A stretch of 64,000 bases of DNA from Corynebacterium halotolerans. GTDB taxonomy: Bacteria > Actinomycetota > Actinomycetes > Mycobacteriales > Mycobacteriaceae. The stretch spans positions 62,001 through 126,000 of the forward strand of contig NZ_JVMD01000023.1 in the NCBI RefSeq assembly GCF_001056295.1, read 5' to 3'. The notes under the pieces are model-generated. The model saw only the letters and a list, made by a program, of their open reading frames with translations. It was not told the DNA's origin and made no database searches. A program made the translations under genes and the position numbers. The first letter of the stretch is position 1. Each line of letters begins with the position of its first letter. Positions 17,594-26,876 of this stretch are shown here, in pieces.

Positions 17594-19195
17594 ATGAAAC
17601 TCCGCACCGTGACCTTCCCCAAGTCCCGGCGGGAATCCCGGCGGCGGCCGGGGATTCGCCGCGGCCGCGCGGGCGCGCTCGTCGCCCTCGCCGCCGCTCT
17701 GCCCCTGGCGTTCGGCCTCGCGTCGCCCGCGCCCGCCGAAGCCTTCACCGCCAACTCGCCGACCGGCATCGACGTCTCCAAGTGGCAGCGCCCCGGCGGC
17801 GTGAAGCTCGACTGGAAGAAGGTCGCGGCCGCGGGCGAGAAGTTCGCCTTCATCAAGGCCACCGACGGCAAGGACGGCCTGAGCCCCTTCTTCGCCGAGG
17901 ACTCCAAGGCCGCCCACGAGGCCGGCCTGATCATCGGCAGCTACCACAAGGCGCACCCCGACCGCGACGCCATCGTGCAGGCCGACGCCTACGCCGCGGC
18001 CCTAAAGCAGCAGCCCTCCGGCGCGCGCACCCTGCCGCCGGTCCTGGACCTGGAGCTCGACGCCGGCATGACCCCGGCCGCGCTGGAGAAGTGGGCGTCC
18101 GCCTTCCTCAAGCGCGTCGAGCTGCAGACCGGCCAGACGCCGATGATCTACACCTACCGCTGGTTCTGGGTCTCCAAGATGGCCGACACCAAGGGCCTGA
18201 ACGGCTACCCGCTGTGGCTGGCGGCCTACCAGGACCAGCCGCCGACGGACATCCCCGGCGGCTGGGACAAGGCGACGTTCTGGCAGCGCTCCAGCACCGG
18301 CTCCATCCCGGGCATCCCGACCCCCGTGGACCTGAACACCTACAACGGCTCGGTGTCCCAGCTGGAAGGCCTGTCGCGCGGCGACGCCGCCGGCAAGAAG
18401 AAGGACGACGGCAAGACCGGCGCCGAGGTCGCCGGCGCGGACCGGGCCAAGGCCGAGGACGACACCGGCGTCGGCCCCGACGCGGTGTCCCCGCCGTCCG
18501 GCCGTGCCGCGCCGGGCGCCGGCAGCCTGGACACCGGCTCCGCCAAGGGCGACGGCGCCAAGACGGGTGACGACAAGACCGGCGGCACGACCGGCGACTC
18601 GAAGAAGGACGAGTCCGGCACGGGCGCGACGGGAGAGACCGGTAAGTCGGGCAACGACGGCGCGACCACCGGTGACGATGCGACCGACGGAACCATCGGC
18701 GGCCAGAACGACGACGGCACGATCGGCGGCGACGGGACCACCGCGCCCGATTCGCCGCTGGCCACGTCCGAGCTGATCGACGCCATCATCGACGCGATCA
18801 AGAGCGGTTCCGACGGCGCCGACTTCAGCGACAGCATCGCCGCGGTTCGCGAGGCCGCCGAAGCCGCGGGCCTGGACAAGGACCAGATCGACACGCTCAT
18901 CGCCTTCCTGGAGCAGGCCATCAACTCGGGCAACGTCCCGGAGGGCCAGCTCGAGGAGATCGGCAAGACCGCGCCGCCCGCCGACGAGACCGGCGATGCG
19001 ACCACCGGAGGCACGGGCAACAAGACCGGCGATGCCAACGGTGACAAGGCCGGCGACAAGGCGGCCACCGGCGGCACCGGCAAGTCCGAGCGCGGCGCCG
19101 ACGGCGGCAAGAAGTCGCCCGCCAAGCCGAGCGACGTCCGGCTGTTCGCCACGTACTCCGACGTGGTGGCGCTGCTGGCGGGCGCGTCCCGCTAG
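17594..19195 (+). CDS. Secreted GH25 muramidase with long low-complexity tail
   Basis: Lysozyme-type glycoside hydrolase acting on peptidoglycan. Of 533 residues, 1-50 are a long basic signal peptide ending APAEA, and 51-260 are a GH25 barrel (GIDVSKWQ with Asp60, VLDLEL with Asp152/Glu154, FWQRSS). Residues about 270-400 are a Gly/Thr/Asp/Lys-rich repetitive linker. About 400-460 form a helical acidic segment (ELIDAIIDAIKSG...EAAGLDKDQIDTLIAFLEQAI), followed by another Gly/Thr-rich tail ending in a hydrophobic VVALLAGAS. A TTG lies 9 bases upstream in frame; the ATG is preferred. Tail function (wall tether or spacer) is unknown. The linker is rich in near-identical GD-K/T-TG units. Confidence 0.9.
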   Translation: MKLRTVTFPKSRRESRRRPGIRRGRAGALVALAAALPLAFGLASPAPAEAFTANSPTGIDVSKWQRPGGVKLDWKKVAAAGEKFAFIKATDGKDGLSPFFAEDSKAAHEAGLIIGSYHKAHPDRDAIVQADAYAAALKQQPSGARTLPPVLDLELDAGMTPAALEKWASAFLKRVELQTGQTPMIYTYRWFWVSKMADTKGLNGYPLWLAAYQDQPPTDIPGGWDKATFWQRSSTGSIPGIPTPVDLNTYNGSVSQLEGLSRGDAAGKKKDDGKTGAEVAGADRAKAEDDTGVGPDAVSPPSGRAAPGAGSLDTGSAKGDGAKTGDDKTGGTTGDSKKDESGTGATGETGKSGNDGATTGDDATDGTIGGQNDDGTIGGDGTTAPDSPLATSELIDAIIDAIKSGSDGADFSDSIAAVREAAEAAGLDKDQIDTLIAFLEQAINSGNVPEGQLEEIGKTAPPADETGDATTGGTGNKTGDANGDKAGDKAATGGTGKSERGADGGKKSPAKPSDVRLFATYSDVVALLAGASR

Positions 19196-19297
19196 GCGAA
19201 CGTCGCGCCGGCGGTGCGGCCGGCGCGGGCCGCTTCACGACGGCCCGCGTCCCCGCCACCGCCGCACGAAAACCGAGACACCGCACGACATCGGGAC

Positions 19298-19372
19298 CCT
19301 GGGGAAGGGGCCCCGGTCACGCGCGGCCACATGCTTCCGGCGCGTCGCCGGGGTCCTGGGGAAGGGGCCCCG
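19298..19372. repeat. Duplicated GC-rich hairpin segment
   Basis: CCTGGGGAAGGGGCCCCG is present at 19298-19315 and 19355-19372 (57-base period), each able to fold on itself. They lie in the 198-base gap between the convergent muramidase and Nudix-LOG genes and probably act as terminators. A copy of the 11-base word is at 19232-19242, just after the muramidase stop. Confidence 0.5.
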
Positions 19373-19393
19373 ACGGCGCGCCGGTTTTTCGTC

Positions 19394-20425
19394 TCACGCC
19401 CACTTCGTCCCCGGCGCGCGCCACGAGCACAGCGCCGGCAGGAGGTCCGCCGGGTCCTCCACCACGATCAGGGAATCCAGGTGCTTGCGGTGGATCAGGC
19501 CGCCGTCGGCAAGCGATTCGATGAGCGACACCAGCGGCCGCCAGAACCCGCCGGGCCCGACCAGCGCGACGGGCTGCTGGTGGATGCCGATGTGCTGGCG
19601 CGTCCACACCTCGAAGAATTCCTCCAGCGTGCCGGCGCCGCCGGGCAGCGCCACGAATGCGTCGCCGAGGGCGTACATGCGGTCCTTGCGCTGCGCCATC
19701 GTCTCGACGGTCTCCAGGTGCGTCAGCCCGCGGTGGGCGATTTCGCGGTCGCGCAGGAGCGTCGGGATCACTCCCGTGACCTGCCCGCCCTCGGCGAGCA
19801 CGGCATCGGCGGCGGCGCCCATCAGCCCGATCGACGCGCCGCCGTAGACCATCTCCGCGCGCTCGCGGCCAAGCGCCCGCCCCAGCTCCTCGGCGGCGGC
19901 CAACCACGCCGGATCGTTGCCCGTCGACGACCCCGCGAAGACCGTCACGGCCGAGATCACGCGGGCGGGTGCATCGTCGCGCAGCCGGGGCAGCGTGTGG
20001 TTGGCCAGCATCGGCGCGAGCCGCCCGGTGGGCACATGCGGGTCCACCCAACGGATTTCGGCGATCTCCGCGCGCGGCGACACCTCCGGCGCCGGGCCCA
20101 GGTAGCGCTGATGATGCCCCACCACCACGTGCCCCGGCTCGTTCGCCGCGGCATCGGCCACGACTCCCCAGTCCGCGAGCTTGCCCGGGTCCAGCTCCGC
20201 GCCGAGCTCCTCGCGGAACTCCCGGATCACGGTTTCCGCGGGTGCTTCACGACGCCCGCGACCATCCGGCCCGGCCACCTCCTCCGGCTTGCCGCCGGGG
20301 AGCATGAAGCGGTCGGTTCCGTTCTTGCGGACCGTCAGCACCCGGCCACGATCGTCGGTGACCACCACCGCCGCCACGAGGATGGGCGGGTGGCCGTCAT
20401 GTCCGGTGTCGTCGAAGTTGCTCAC
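19394..20425 (-). CDS. Nudix hydrolase-LOG phosphoribohydrolase fusion
   Basis: Two enzymes in one 343-residue frame. Residues about 12-150 are a Nudix domain: GGKPEE and REFREELGAEL frame the Nudix box, but about ten residues (VAGPDGRGRR) are inserted between its glycine and its first glutamate. Residues about 160-340 are a TIGR00730/LOG (lysine decarboxylase-like) domain, with VFAGSSTGNDP, VYGGASIGLMGAAADAVL and PGGAGTLEEFFEVWT, the nucleotide 5'-monophosphate phosphoribohydrolase signature. A Nudix enzyme releasing a nucleoside monophosphate that LOG then cuts to base and ribose 5-phosphate would make chemical sense. The inserted loop contains the word GCTTCACGACG (20244-20254) and may weaken the Nudix activity. 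Function inferred. Confidence 0.82.
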   Translation of the reverse strand: MSNFDDTGHDGHPPILVAAVVVTDDRGRVLTVRKNGTDRFMLPGGKPEEVAGPDGRGRREAPAETVIREFREELGAELDPGKLADWGVVADAAANEPGHVVVGHHQRYLGPAPEVSPRAEIAEIRWVDPHVPTGRLAPMLANHTLPRLRDDAPARVISAVTVFAGSSTGNDPAWLAAAEELGRALGRERAEMVYGGASIGLMGAAADAVLAEGGQVTGVIPTLLRDREIAHRGLTHLETVETMAQRKDRMYALGDAFVALPGGAGTLEEFFEVWTRQHIGIHQQPVALVGPGGFWRPLVSLIESLADGGLIHRKHLDSLIVVEDPADLLPALCSWRAPGTKWA

Positions 20426-20484
20426 CGCACCATTGTCCGCGAAACGGGCGGGGCGCGCGAAATGGCCGGGCCCGGAAACGCCGG

Positions 20485-20524
20485 AACCCGGGCGCCCCTC
20501 CGCGAAGAGGGGCGCCCGGGTTCA
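20485..20524. terminator. Perfect 17-bp hairpin between emb and the Nudix-LOG gene
   Basis: GAACCCGGGCGCCCCTC pairs with its exact complement across the loop CGCGAA. It is downstream of emb and upstream of the Nudix-LOG start. There is no U-run, so termination is inferred from stability and position. A copy of the 11-base word follows at 20549-20559. Confidence 0.65.
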
Positions 20525-20579
20525 TCGGCCGGGCCACGGGGAGGTGGGCGTCGTCAAGCGAAGCCCCCGCCCGGGAGGA

Positions 20580-23500
20580 CTAATCCTCCTCGGCGATCAT
20601 CGGCCCCGGGGACCACAGGCCGGAGCGCGTGACCTCCCGGTGGTCGATGACGGCCGGCACCGCGCGGACGCCGTCCGGGTTCGCGCGGGACTGGAGCGCC
20701 TCGACGATGCCCCAGTCGCGGTTCCAGTCGTCCTTCTGGTAGGCGGGCACCGACACCGACTCGTTGACGGCGTCCGACATGCCCAGCACGCCGCCCGCGG
20801 ACAGCGACTGCCACGTGTCGGTCGACGAGACCTTCAGGTCGCGGTCCGGGGTGATGCGGTACTTCGGGTTCTCCGCCACGCCCGCGAAGTGGTCGAACGG
20901 GCGCTGGCACGGGAACTGGAAGGCCACGGCCCAGTCCGGGATCGTCGGCACGGACTTGTCGATGACCTGCGGCATCGGCGTCAGCTCCGCCAGACGCGGC
21001 GGGGTGACGGCGACCCACTCATCCTTGGCCAGGTTCTCGTCGGACACCACCAGGCGCACGGCCGTGGCGTCCTCCGGGATGTCGGCGGTCGGGAAACGCA
21101 GGTTGCGCCACGTCGGCGACGGGCCGATGTCCAGCGGCTCGGCCTCGTGCAGCGTCACCCAGTTCTGGCCGTCCCAGCGGCCGTACTGGGCCACCAGCTT
21201 CTGGCCCTTCTGCTTCACGCCGTTGATGTCGTGGTGGAAGATGCGGCCCGCGGCGGAAACCACCAGCAGCGGGTGCGACTCGGAACGCTCCGGCAGCTCG
21301 TACCAGGAAGTCTCCAGCGAGCCCGGGATCTGCACCTCCTCGGAGTAGGAGCCCAGCACCGGGACGCGCTTCGGGTCCAGATCGAACGGCAGCGTCACGC
21401 GGGACTGGTTGACGCCGGCCTCGGCCTGGAAACCGCCCTCCGTCGACGCGCCCTCGCCACCCGAAATCCAGTTGGAATCCGGGTTCTCGGAGCGGTCGGT
21501 GTTGGACTGGCCGTCGTTGACCCACACCGCGTCGGCGGTCATCTCGGCCGGCAGGCCGTTCGGGTCGAAGCCGCGGGCCTTGCCCTCCGGGTCGAGGGAG
21601 TTGCCGAGGGACACCCCGCCGACGGGCTTGAGGAAGCCCTTGTTCGGGTCGGTCTCCATCAGGACGTCCTCGGCCAGGTTGCAGGTCTGGCCGGTGAGCG
21701 CGCGGAGGTTGCCCAGGCCCACGGAGTACGCCGGGTACTGGGACACGAAGCCCTTGCCCAGGCTGAGCACCGAGAAAATGACCACCAGGAAGGACACCAC
21801 GGCGAACGGCGAGGCGGCGACCGTGCCCAGGCGCAGTCGCGCCGCCATCGTCGACGGCTTGCGGTCCTTGCCGCGGAACTCCTGCACGAAGTGCAGGACC
21901 GCGCCGGCCGCCAGCGTGAGCACGGCGATGACCATGACGATGTTGCCGGCCTCGATGCCCTTGAGCTGCACCGTCTTGTCGAACCACGGCACGCCGTAGG
22001 CCGACACGTACCACCAGCCGTTGATGCCCATCAGCGAGAACGCGAGCATGAAGATCGCCGCACCGGCGAAGAGCACCTGGTTGCGGCGGGAGCCGACGGC
22101 CCAGTGCGAGATCGCCATCGCCGCCAGCGCGGCCAGCGCCGCGCCGATGCCGGCGTAGACGCCGAAGTGGTGGGTCCACTTGGTGGGCGTGAAGGTCAGG
22201 AAGAACATGGTGCCCACGAACATGAACACCAGGCGCATCGACGGACCGGCCAGGGCTCCCGGCACGGTGCGGTGGCGCAGCAGCGCGGCGACGGTGATGG
22301 CCAGCGCCACCATCGCCGCGACCACGGCGAAGCGGCGGGTGAAGGAACCGTCGACCGACTGGAGGATCATCCAGTAGTAGCGGATCGGCTCCTCGTACCA
22401 CGGCATGGACGGGCCAATGGCGCTGCGGACGCGGGTCGACTCCTTCACGGAGGCCAGGGTCTGGTCGCCGAAGACGGCCACGAGGATCGCGGTGCCTGCG
22501 GCGAGGAACGGCATGACCTGCATCAGCGGGGCGGCGGCACCGCCGCCGAGGGCCCTGTTGCGCTCGACGACGATGCGCACCAGCATCGGCAGGCCGCCGA
22601 GCAGCGCGGCGACGGCCATCAGGCCGGTCGGGCCGCAGCTCAGCGACAGCGTGGCGATGACGACGCCGATGGCCGCCGGGAACAGGCGGCGGGTGAGGAT
22701 GGCCCGCTCGATGAACACCCACGTCAACAGGGTGCCCAGCGCGATGACCGGCTCGGGGCGCAGGCCGTTGTTGTACGGCAGCCAGAACGCCAGCAGAACG
22801 CCGGCGGCGGACCAGTAGGCCACGCGGCGGCCCGCGATGTCCTTGCCCAGGCGCGGGATGATCAAGCGCGACAGCACGAACCAGATGGCGAACGCCGACA
22901 GCAGGGCGGGCAGGCGCATCCAGACCGAGGCCGTGGAGAACTTCACCATCAGGGCCAGCAGGTCGTAGTACGGGGCGCCGAACGGCGATTCGGGGACGCC
23001 GAACCAGCGGTAGTAGTTGGCCATGTACCCCGACTCGTCGGAGACGCGGGCCATGGTGAAGATGTAGCCGTCATCGGAGGTGTTCGCGCCGATGAAGTGC
23101 CACACGATCAGGATGAAGCCGACCAGGGCGTCCAGCGGCTTGATGCGCCAGGCGTCCTTGCGCAGCCACGGGGTCGGCGAGGAACCGTCGACCTTGTCGA
23201 TGCGCCACAGCGTCCACAACGACACCAGGGCCATCAGCAGGCCCAACCACATGGCGATGTACTTGATGATCGTCGGCTTCGACGTGTAGCGGCTGTCGAT
23301 CTCCATGTTGACGTTCAGCCCGGCGGAAACCGCCGCGGCCGCGTCGCCGTCGGCGCGCAGGGAGGTGTAGATGCCGACTGTCTGCGGCCGGATGTCCTCC
23401 TCCACGATGCCGCGCAGCGGCTGGCCCTCGTCGTTGACCGCGCCGTCGACGAACGCCTCGGTGCGTTCGTGGTTGGAGCGGATGGAGATGACGCGGTCGC

Positions 23501-23966
23501 GGTTGGCCGTGACCTGCTCCTCGTCGAGCGTCAGCACCGGGCGGTCGCGGACGACGACATCGACGGAGCCGTTGACGCGCCGCACCTGCAGGCCCTCGGC
23601 CGTCGGGTCCTTCGAATCCGGCGGCAGCGTCCCGACCAGCAGGTTGCGGCCTTCCGGCAGTTCGTCGGCAAGCGACAGCGGGACTTCCATGGACAGCGAG
23701 ATCGGGGCCTGCGCCATCAGCGGCGCGTCGACCGACCTGAGGCTGTCGTTCTGGGGCCAGGTCAGTGACGACTGGGTCTGGGTGACCGGCAGGAACGGCA
23801 GGGCGACGAAGCACAGAAAACCGATGATGCCCGCGGCAATGGCGGCGATCCGAACTCCCTTTTGGGGTTTCGGGCCGTCCATCGGCGGGCGTTCGATCCG
23901 GTCGACGGTGACGACGGGTTCGTCGGGGTCCGGGGCCCTCGTGATTTCACTGGTTTCGGCAGACAC
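20580..23966 (-). CDS. emb: Arabinosyltransferase Emb
   Basis: GT-C family membrane enzyme that adds arabinofuranose from decaprenyl-phosphoryl-arabinose to arabinan, the target class of ethambutol. The 1128 residues fit EmbA/B/C length; corynebacteria usually have a single Emb. It starts at a GTG with a short acidic N-terminus, then a membrane helix (IAAIAAGIIGFLCFVALPFLPV). The catalytic acidic pair is in ANTSDDGYIFTMARV, about residue 299, in the loop before many membrane segments. A C-terminal extracellular carbohydrate-binding-like domain begins near residue 700. It lies 592 bases downstream of aftA in the same direction, separated by a repeat cluster, so it may have its own promoter. 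Confidence 0.95.
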   Translation of the reverse strand: MSAETSEITRAPDPDEPVVTVDRIERPPMDGPKPQKGVRIAAIAAGIIGFLCFVALPFLPVTQTQSSLTWPQNDSLRSVDAPLMAQAPISLSMEVPLSLADELPEGRNLLVGTLPPDSKDPTAEGLQVRRVNGSVDVVVRDRPVLTLDEEQVTANRDRVISIRSNHERTEAFVDGAVNDEGQPLRGIVEEDIRPQTVGIYTSLRADGDAAAAVSAGLNVNMEIDSRYTSKPTIIKYIAMWLGLLMALVSLWTLWRIDKVDGSSPTPWLRKDAWRIKPLDALVGFILIVWHFIGANTSDDGYIFTMARVSDESGYMANYYRWFGVPESPFGAPYYDLLALMVKFSTASVWMRLPALLSAFAIWFVLSRLIIPRLGKDIAGRRVAYWSAAGVLLAFWLPYNNGLRPEPVIALGTLLTWVFIERAILTRRLFPAAIGVVIATLSLSCGPTGLMAVAALLGGLPMLVRIVVERNRALGGGAAAPLMQVMPFLAAGTAILVAVFGDQTLASVKESTRVRSAIGPSMPWYEEPIRYYWMILQSVDGSFTRRFAVVAAMVALAITVAALLRHRTVPGALAGPSMRLVFMFVGTMFFLTFTPTKWTHHFGVYAGIGAALAALAAMAISHWAVGSRRNQVLFAGAAIFMLAFSLMGINGWWYVSAYGVPWFDKTVQLKGIEAGNIVMVIAVLTLAAGAVLHFVQEFRGKDRKPSTMAARLRLGTVAASPFAVVSFLVVIFSVLSLGKGFVSQYPAYSVGLGNLRALTGQTCNLAEDVLMETDPNKGFLKPVGGVSLGNSLDPEGKARGFDPNGLPAEMTADAVWVNDGQSNTDRSENPDSNWISGGEGASTEGGFQAEAGVNQSRVTLPFDLDPKRVPVLGSYSEEVQIPGSLETSWYELPERSESHPLLVVSAAGRIFHHDINGVKQKGQKLVAQYGRWDGQNWVTLHEAEPLDIGPSPTWRNLRFPTADIPEDATAVRLVVSDENLAKDEWVAVTPPRLAELTPMPQVIDKSVPTIPDWAVAFQFPCQRPFDHFAGVAENPKYRITPDRDLKVSSTDTWQSLSAGGVLGMSDAVNESVSVPAYQKDDWNRDWGIVEALQSRANPDGVRAVPAVIDHREVTRSGLWSPGPMIAEED

Positions 23967-24255
23967 GGGAACCCAGTTTACGGAAAAGCGGCTTTTTGCC
24001 TAATCAGAGAAGCAGGCACCCCACCGCGCCCCACCCGAACCGATCGGTTCATTCACCTGGGCCGAATGCGGGGAGGACGGAGCCGGCGCATCGGGTAGCA
24101 GATTGCCTAGCCCACCCGAACCGGTGGAGAAATGGTGGTGGGCATCGGCGGTGCAGCGCAGCGGATGGGCGGCCGGGTCGCTCGGCCGATCGGCGGTCAG
24201 GTGCCACGGGGACGCCCGATCGGGAGCGTTCACGGCTGAGCGCCGCACCTTCGCC

Positions 24256-24410
24256 GGCTAACCCACTCCGAATCGAGCCCGGCCGCCGCGACCAGCCCGC
24301 TTAACCCACCCCGAATCGCGCCCGGCCACCTCAACCAGCCTGGCTAACCCACCCCGAATGCCGCAGACCCACCCGCTGTAAAGGGTGGGTCTGCGCATTC
24401 GGGGTGGGTG
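24256..24410. repeat. Intergenic repeat cluster: two 43-base units and a nested palindrome
   Basis: Units beginning TAACCCACYCCGAATCG and ending GCCCGGCC start at about 24259 and 24302. A third start at 24345 opens a 65-base palindrome (24346-24410). Its outer arms are AACCCACCCCGAAT and ATTCGGGGTGGGT, and its inner arms carry GCAGACCCACCC and GGGTGGGTCTGC. The same architecture recurs at 50827-50990. The rest of the 23967-24558 gap holds no gene or other recognisable element. Confidence 0.8.
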
Positions 24411-24558
24411 TAGGAGTGGGCGGCGCCGCACCGGCCGCTACCGTGCCCCTACCGCTGCCTTTTCCCGCGCGACCTACGGCCTCTGACCCTTACCGCGCGA
24501 CCTGCGGCCCCTGACCCGCGCTGCTACCGCGGGCCCCACCGCGCGCTTACAACACCGC

Positions 24559-26607
24559 CTACTTCGCCGGCGCGTCGTTGCGGATCAGCACCACGAACGG
24601 CCCGATCTGGGAGGTGGCCCAATGCCCGCGGAACGCGGCGGGGTCGAACGTCACGCCGCGGAAGAGGACGTTGGGGTTGTTGGGGTAGATGTCGTCGGCC
24701 AGGTCGAGGGTGTAGGGCGACTTCGGGTCGGTCGAATCGCCCCGGAGGATGATCGCGTCGGGGCCGCGCCACGGGTCGGAGTCCATCGCGGTGACGAGCT
24801 CGTCGGGGTCGCTGATCTTCGCCCATTCCTCGATGGCGGCGTTGCGGCGGTCGAACTCGCCGAGCGGGTTGGCGTAGTGGCTGGTGAGCGCCTGGAAGGA
24901 GTACCAGGGGAAGAACGCCTGGAAGTTGCGTTCGTCGGTCAGCACCACCGATTTCGTCGGCTCGAGCCCGGCGTCGCGCAGCGCGGCGTCGATTTCGGGG
25001 TAGCGGGCGCCGGCGTCGGGGGCGAATCGGTCGGCGCGTTCGCCGTATCCGTCGGTGTCGGTGTGCGCCAGGTCGATGGGGCCGTGCAGCCGGGTGGGGA
25101 TCGACTGCGCGTAGCCGACGCCCGCGAGCAGGATCACGGCGGCGAGCGTGGCGCTGACGGTCCGCGCGACGGCCGGGCCGACGGCGGCAGGCCACAGCCG
25201 TTCGACGCCGTTGAGCTTCATGTCGGCGATGGCGAACACGCCGGCGGTGGCCAGCATGAGCGTGATGGGGGCCTCGAGGCGGAAACCGAGCAGCGTCCGC
25301 CCGGCCAGCGTGGCGATCATCGACGCGACGACCCACCCGTACATGACCGACAGGCCGATGATCAGCGCGCGGGTGTCGGGTTCGAGGACGCGGACGATCA
25401 TCCACAGCAGGCCCAGCAGACACATCACGCCGATGACGGACGCTGCGAACATCGGCAGCGGCACGCGCGCGCCGTTGTCGGGCAGGTAGTTCATGGCGGT
25501 CGCGCCGGAGGACGGCGCACCGGTCAGCGTGGCCCACACGTAGGGGCCCCAGACGGTGGCGGCGATGAGCATGGAGCCCGCGCCCATCAGGATCAGCTTG
25601 ACAACGGGCCGCCAGGATCGTTCGGCCGCGCAGACGGCGATGGTCAGGGTGACCACGATGAGCGCCCCGACGGCGGTGTGCAGGGTGTAGAAGGTGGCGG
25701 AAACGCCGAGGAACACGATGACGCCGATGGTCGCCGACCACGCCCCGGCCAGGGCGCGGCGGGCCATGACGGCCAGCGGCGGCAGGCCCATGGCGACGAC
25801 GGCGGCGTAGGGCTCGTCGGCGGTGGTGGAGATGGCGATGGCCGTCGTCAGCAGCGCGATGCCCGCGGCGACGGGCAGCGAGCCGGACAGCCGCTGCCAC
25901 ACCGGCACCAGCAGCGAACCGCCGGCGGCGAGGGTGATCAGCGCCCACGGCTGGAAGACCTCCCAGCCGGGCATGCCCAGCACGTTGGCCAGGCGGCCGC
26001 CGAGGAAGAACCAGCCGGCGGGGTAGTAGGACGGCACGTCGATGTAGGCCATGTCGTGCAGCCCGAATTCCGCGGTCATGCGCGAGAGGTATTCGGTGCG
26101 GAATTCCTGGTCGACGCTGATGCCGTCGAGGTACAGGCGCGTCGAGCCCAGCGGGATGGCCAGCGTGGACACGACCAGCGCGGCGGGCGACAGGTAGGCG
26201 GCCACGTAGGTGAGCAGCTCCATCCACCGCGGCCGCGCGCCGGCGCCGCGCGTGGCCCAGAAGTACAGCAGCACGGTCACGGCGAGCAGCAGGATCACCG
26301 TCGCCGCCGAGGAGATCGCGCGGGTGACCATCGAGCCGCCGAACGCGGGCAGCGACACCCGCTTCAGCAGGAACCATGCGACGAACGCGACGAGCGCGCC
26401 GCCGATCACGGCGGCCGCCATGCCGAGCGCCGCGTGCTTCAGCGACAGCTGGTCGTCCGCGAAAACCTCCCCCACGGGGTCGGTGGCGAAGGGGTCGGCC
26501 TGGTGGACCCTGGTCGCCCCGGCTGTCGGGGTCCCGGCTTCCGCGCCGGGTGCCGCCTCGGTTGCCGCGTCGGGCGCCGTGGTGGGCGCCGAGGTGCTTT
26601 CTGACAT
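24559..26607 (-). CDS. aftA: Galactan 5-O-arabinofuranosyltransferase AftA
   Basis: GT-C enzyme that places the first arabinofuranose on the galactan chain, the primer for Emb. The 682-residue protein has a roughly 55-residue Ala/Thr-rich cytoplasmic N-terminus and about a dozen membrane segments. The extracellular region has YLDGISVDQEFRTEYLSRMTA, the AftA acidic loop, and DVPSYYPAGWFFLGGRLAN. The soluble C-terminal domain starts near residue 500 (HGPIDLAHTDTDGYGERADR). The ATG at 26607 is taken as start because the upstream frame has no conserved sequence. It sits between dprE2 and emb, the conserved mycolata order. Confidence 0.93.
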   Translation of the reverse strand: MSESTSAPTTAPDAATEAAPGAEAGTPTAGATRVHQADPFATDPVGEVFADDQLSLKHAALGMAAAVIGGALVAFVAWFLLKRVSLPAFGGSMVTRAISSAATVILLLAVTVLLYFWATRGAGARPRWMELLTYVAAYLSPAALVVSTLAIPLGSTRLYLDGISVDQEFRTEYLSRMTAEFGLHDMAYIDVPSYYPAGWFFLGGRLANVLGMPGWEVFQPWALITLAAGGSLLVPVWQRLSGSLPVAAGIALLTTAIAISTTADEPYAAVVAMGLPPLAVMARRALAGAWSATIGVIVFLGVSATFYTLHTAVGALIVVTLTIAVCAAERSWRPVVKLILMGAGSMLIAATVWGPYVWATLTGAPSSGATAMNYLPDNGARVPLPMFAASVIGVMCLLGLLWMIVRVLEPDTRALIIGLSVMYGWVVASMIATLAGRTLLGFRLEAPITLMLATAGVFAIADMKLNGVERLWPAAVGPAVARTVSATLAAVILLAGVGYAQSIPTRLHGPIDLAHTDTDGYGERADRFAPDAGARYPEIDAALRDAGLEPTKSVVLTDERNFQAFFPWYSFQALTSHYANPLGEFDRRNAAIEEWAKISDPDELVTAMDSDPWRGPDAIILRGDSTDPKSPYTLDLADDIYPNNPNVLFRGVTFDPAAFRGHWATSQIGPFVVLIRNDAPAK

Positions 26608-26707
26608 GCGAACAGTCTCGCATACGCGCCGGACCGCGACCGCGTTGCTTTGCGACGGCACGGCCCGCCCCATGTCCCCTCTGGCCCGCCGGACCCCACC
26701 GAAGCGC

Positions 26708-26772
26708 AAACCCACCCCGAGTTGGTCAACCCGCCTGCAATGAGGGGTGGGTTGACCAATTCGGGGTGGGTT
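26708..26772. repeat. Nested palindrome with a changed inner arm
   Basis: The outer arms AACCCACCCCGA and TCGGGGTGGGTT match the other family members, but the inner arms are TTGGTCAACCC and GGGTTGACCAA instead of the usual GCAGACCC-type sequence. Both sides changed together, so pairing is kept. It lies in the 269-base gap between aftA and dprE2, flanked by copies of the 11-base word at 26647 and 26833. Confidence 0.8.
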
Positions 26773-26876
26773 CGGCGGGAGGGGTGCGATTCGGCCGCGC
26801 GCCCGGAAGCGAATGCCCCCGCGGAGACCGCCCGTCGCAAAGCGCCCAGGTTCGGGCGCCCAGGTTGGAACGCCCT

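Noticed and set aside
20181..23768. Long plus-strand open frame (about 1195 codons) opposite emb
   Set aside because: Antisense shadow of emb; His/Arg/Gly-rich with no recognisable motif, while emb is unmistakable on the other strand.
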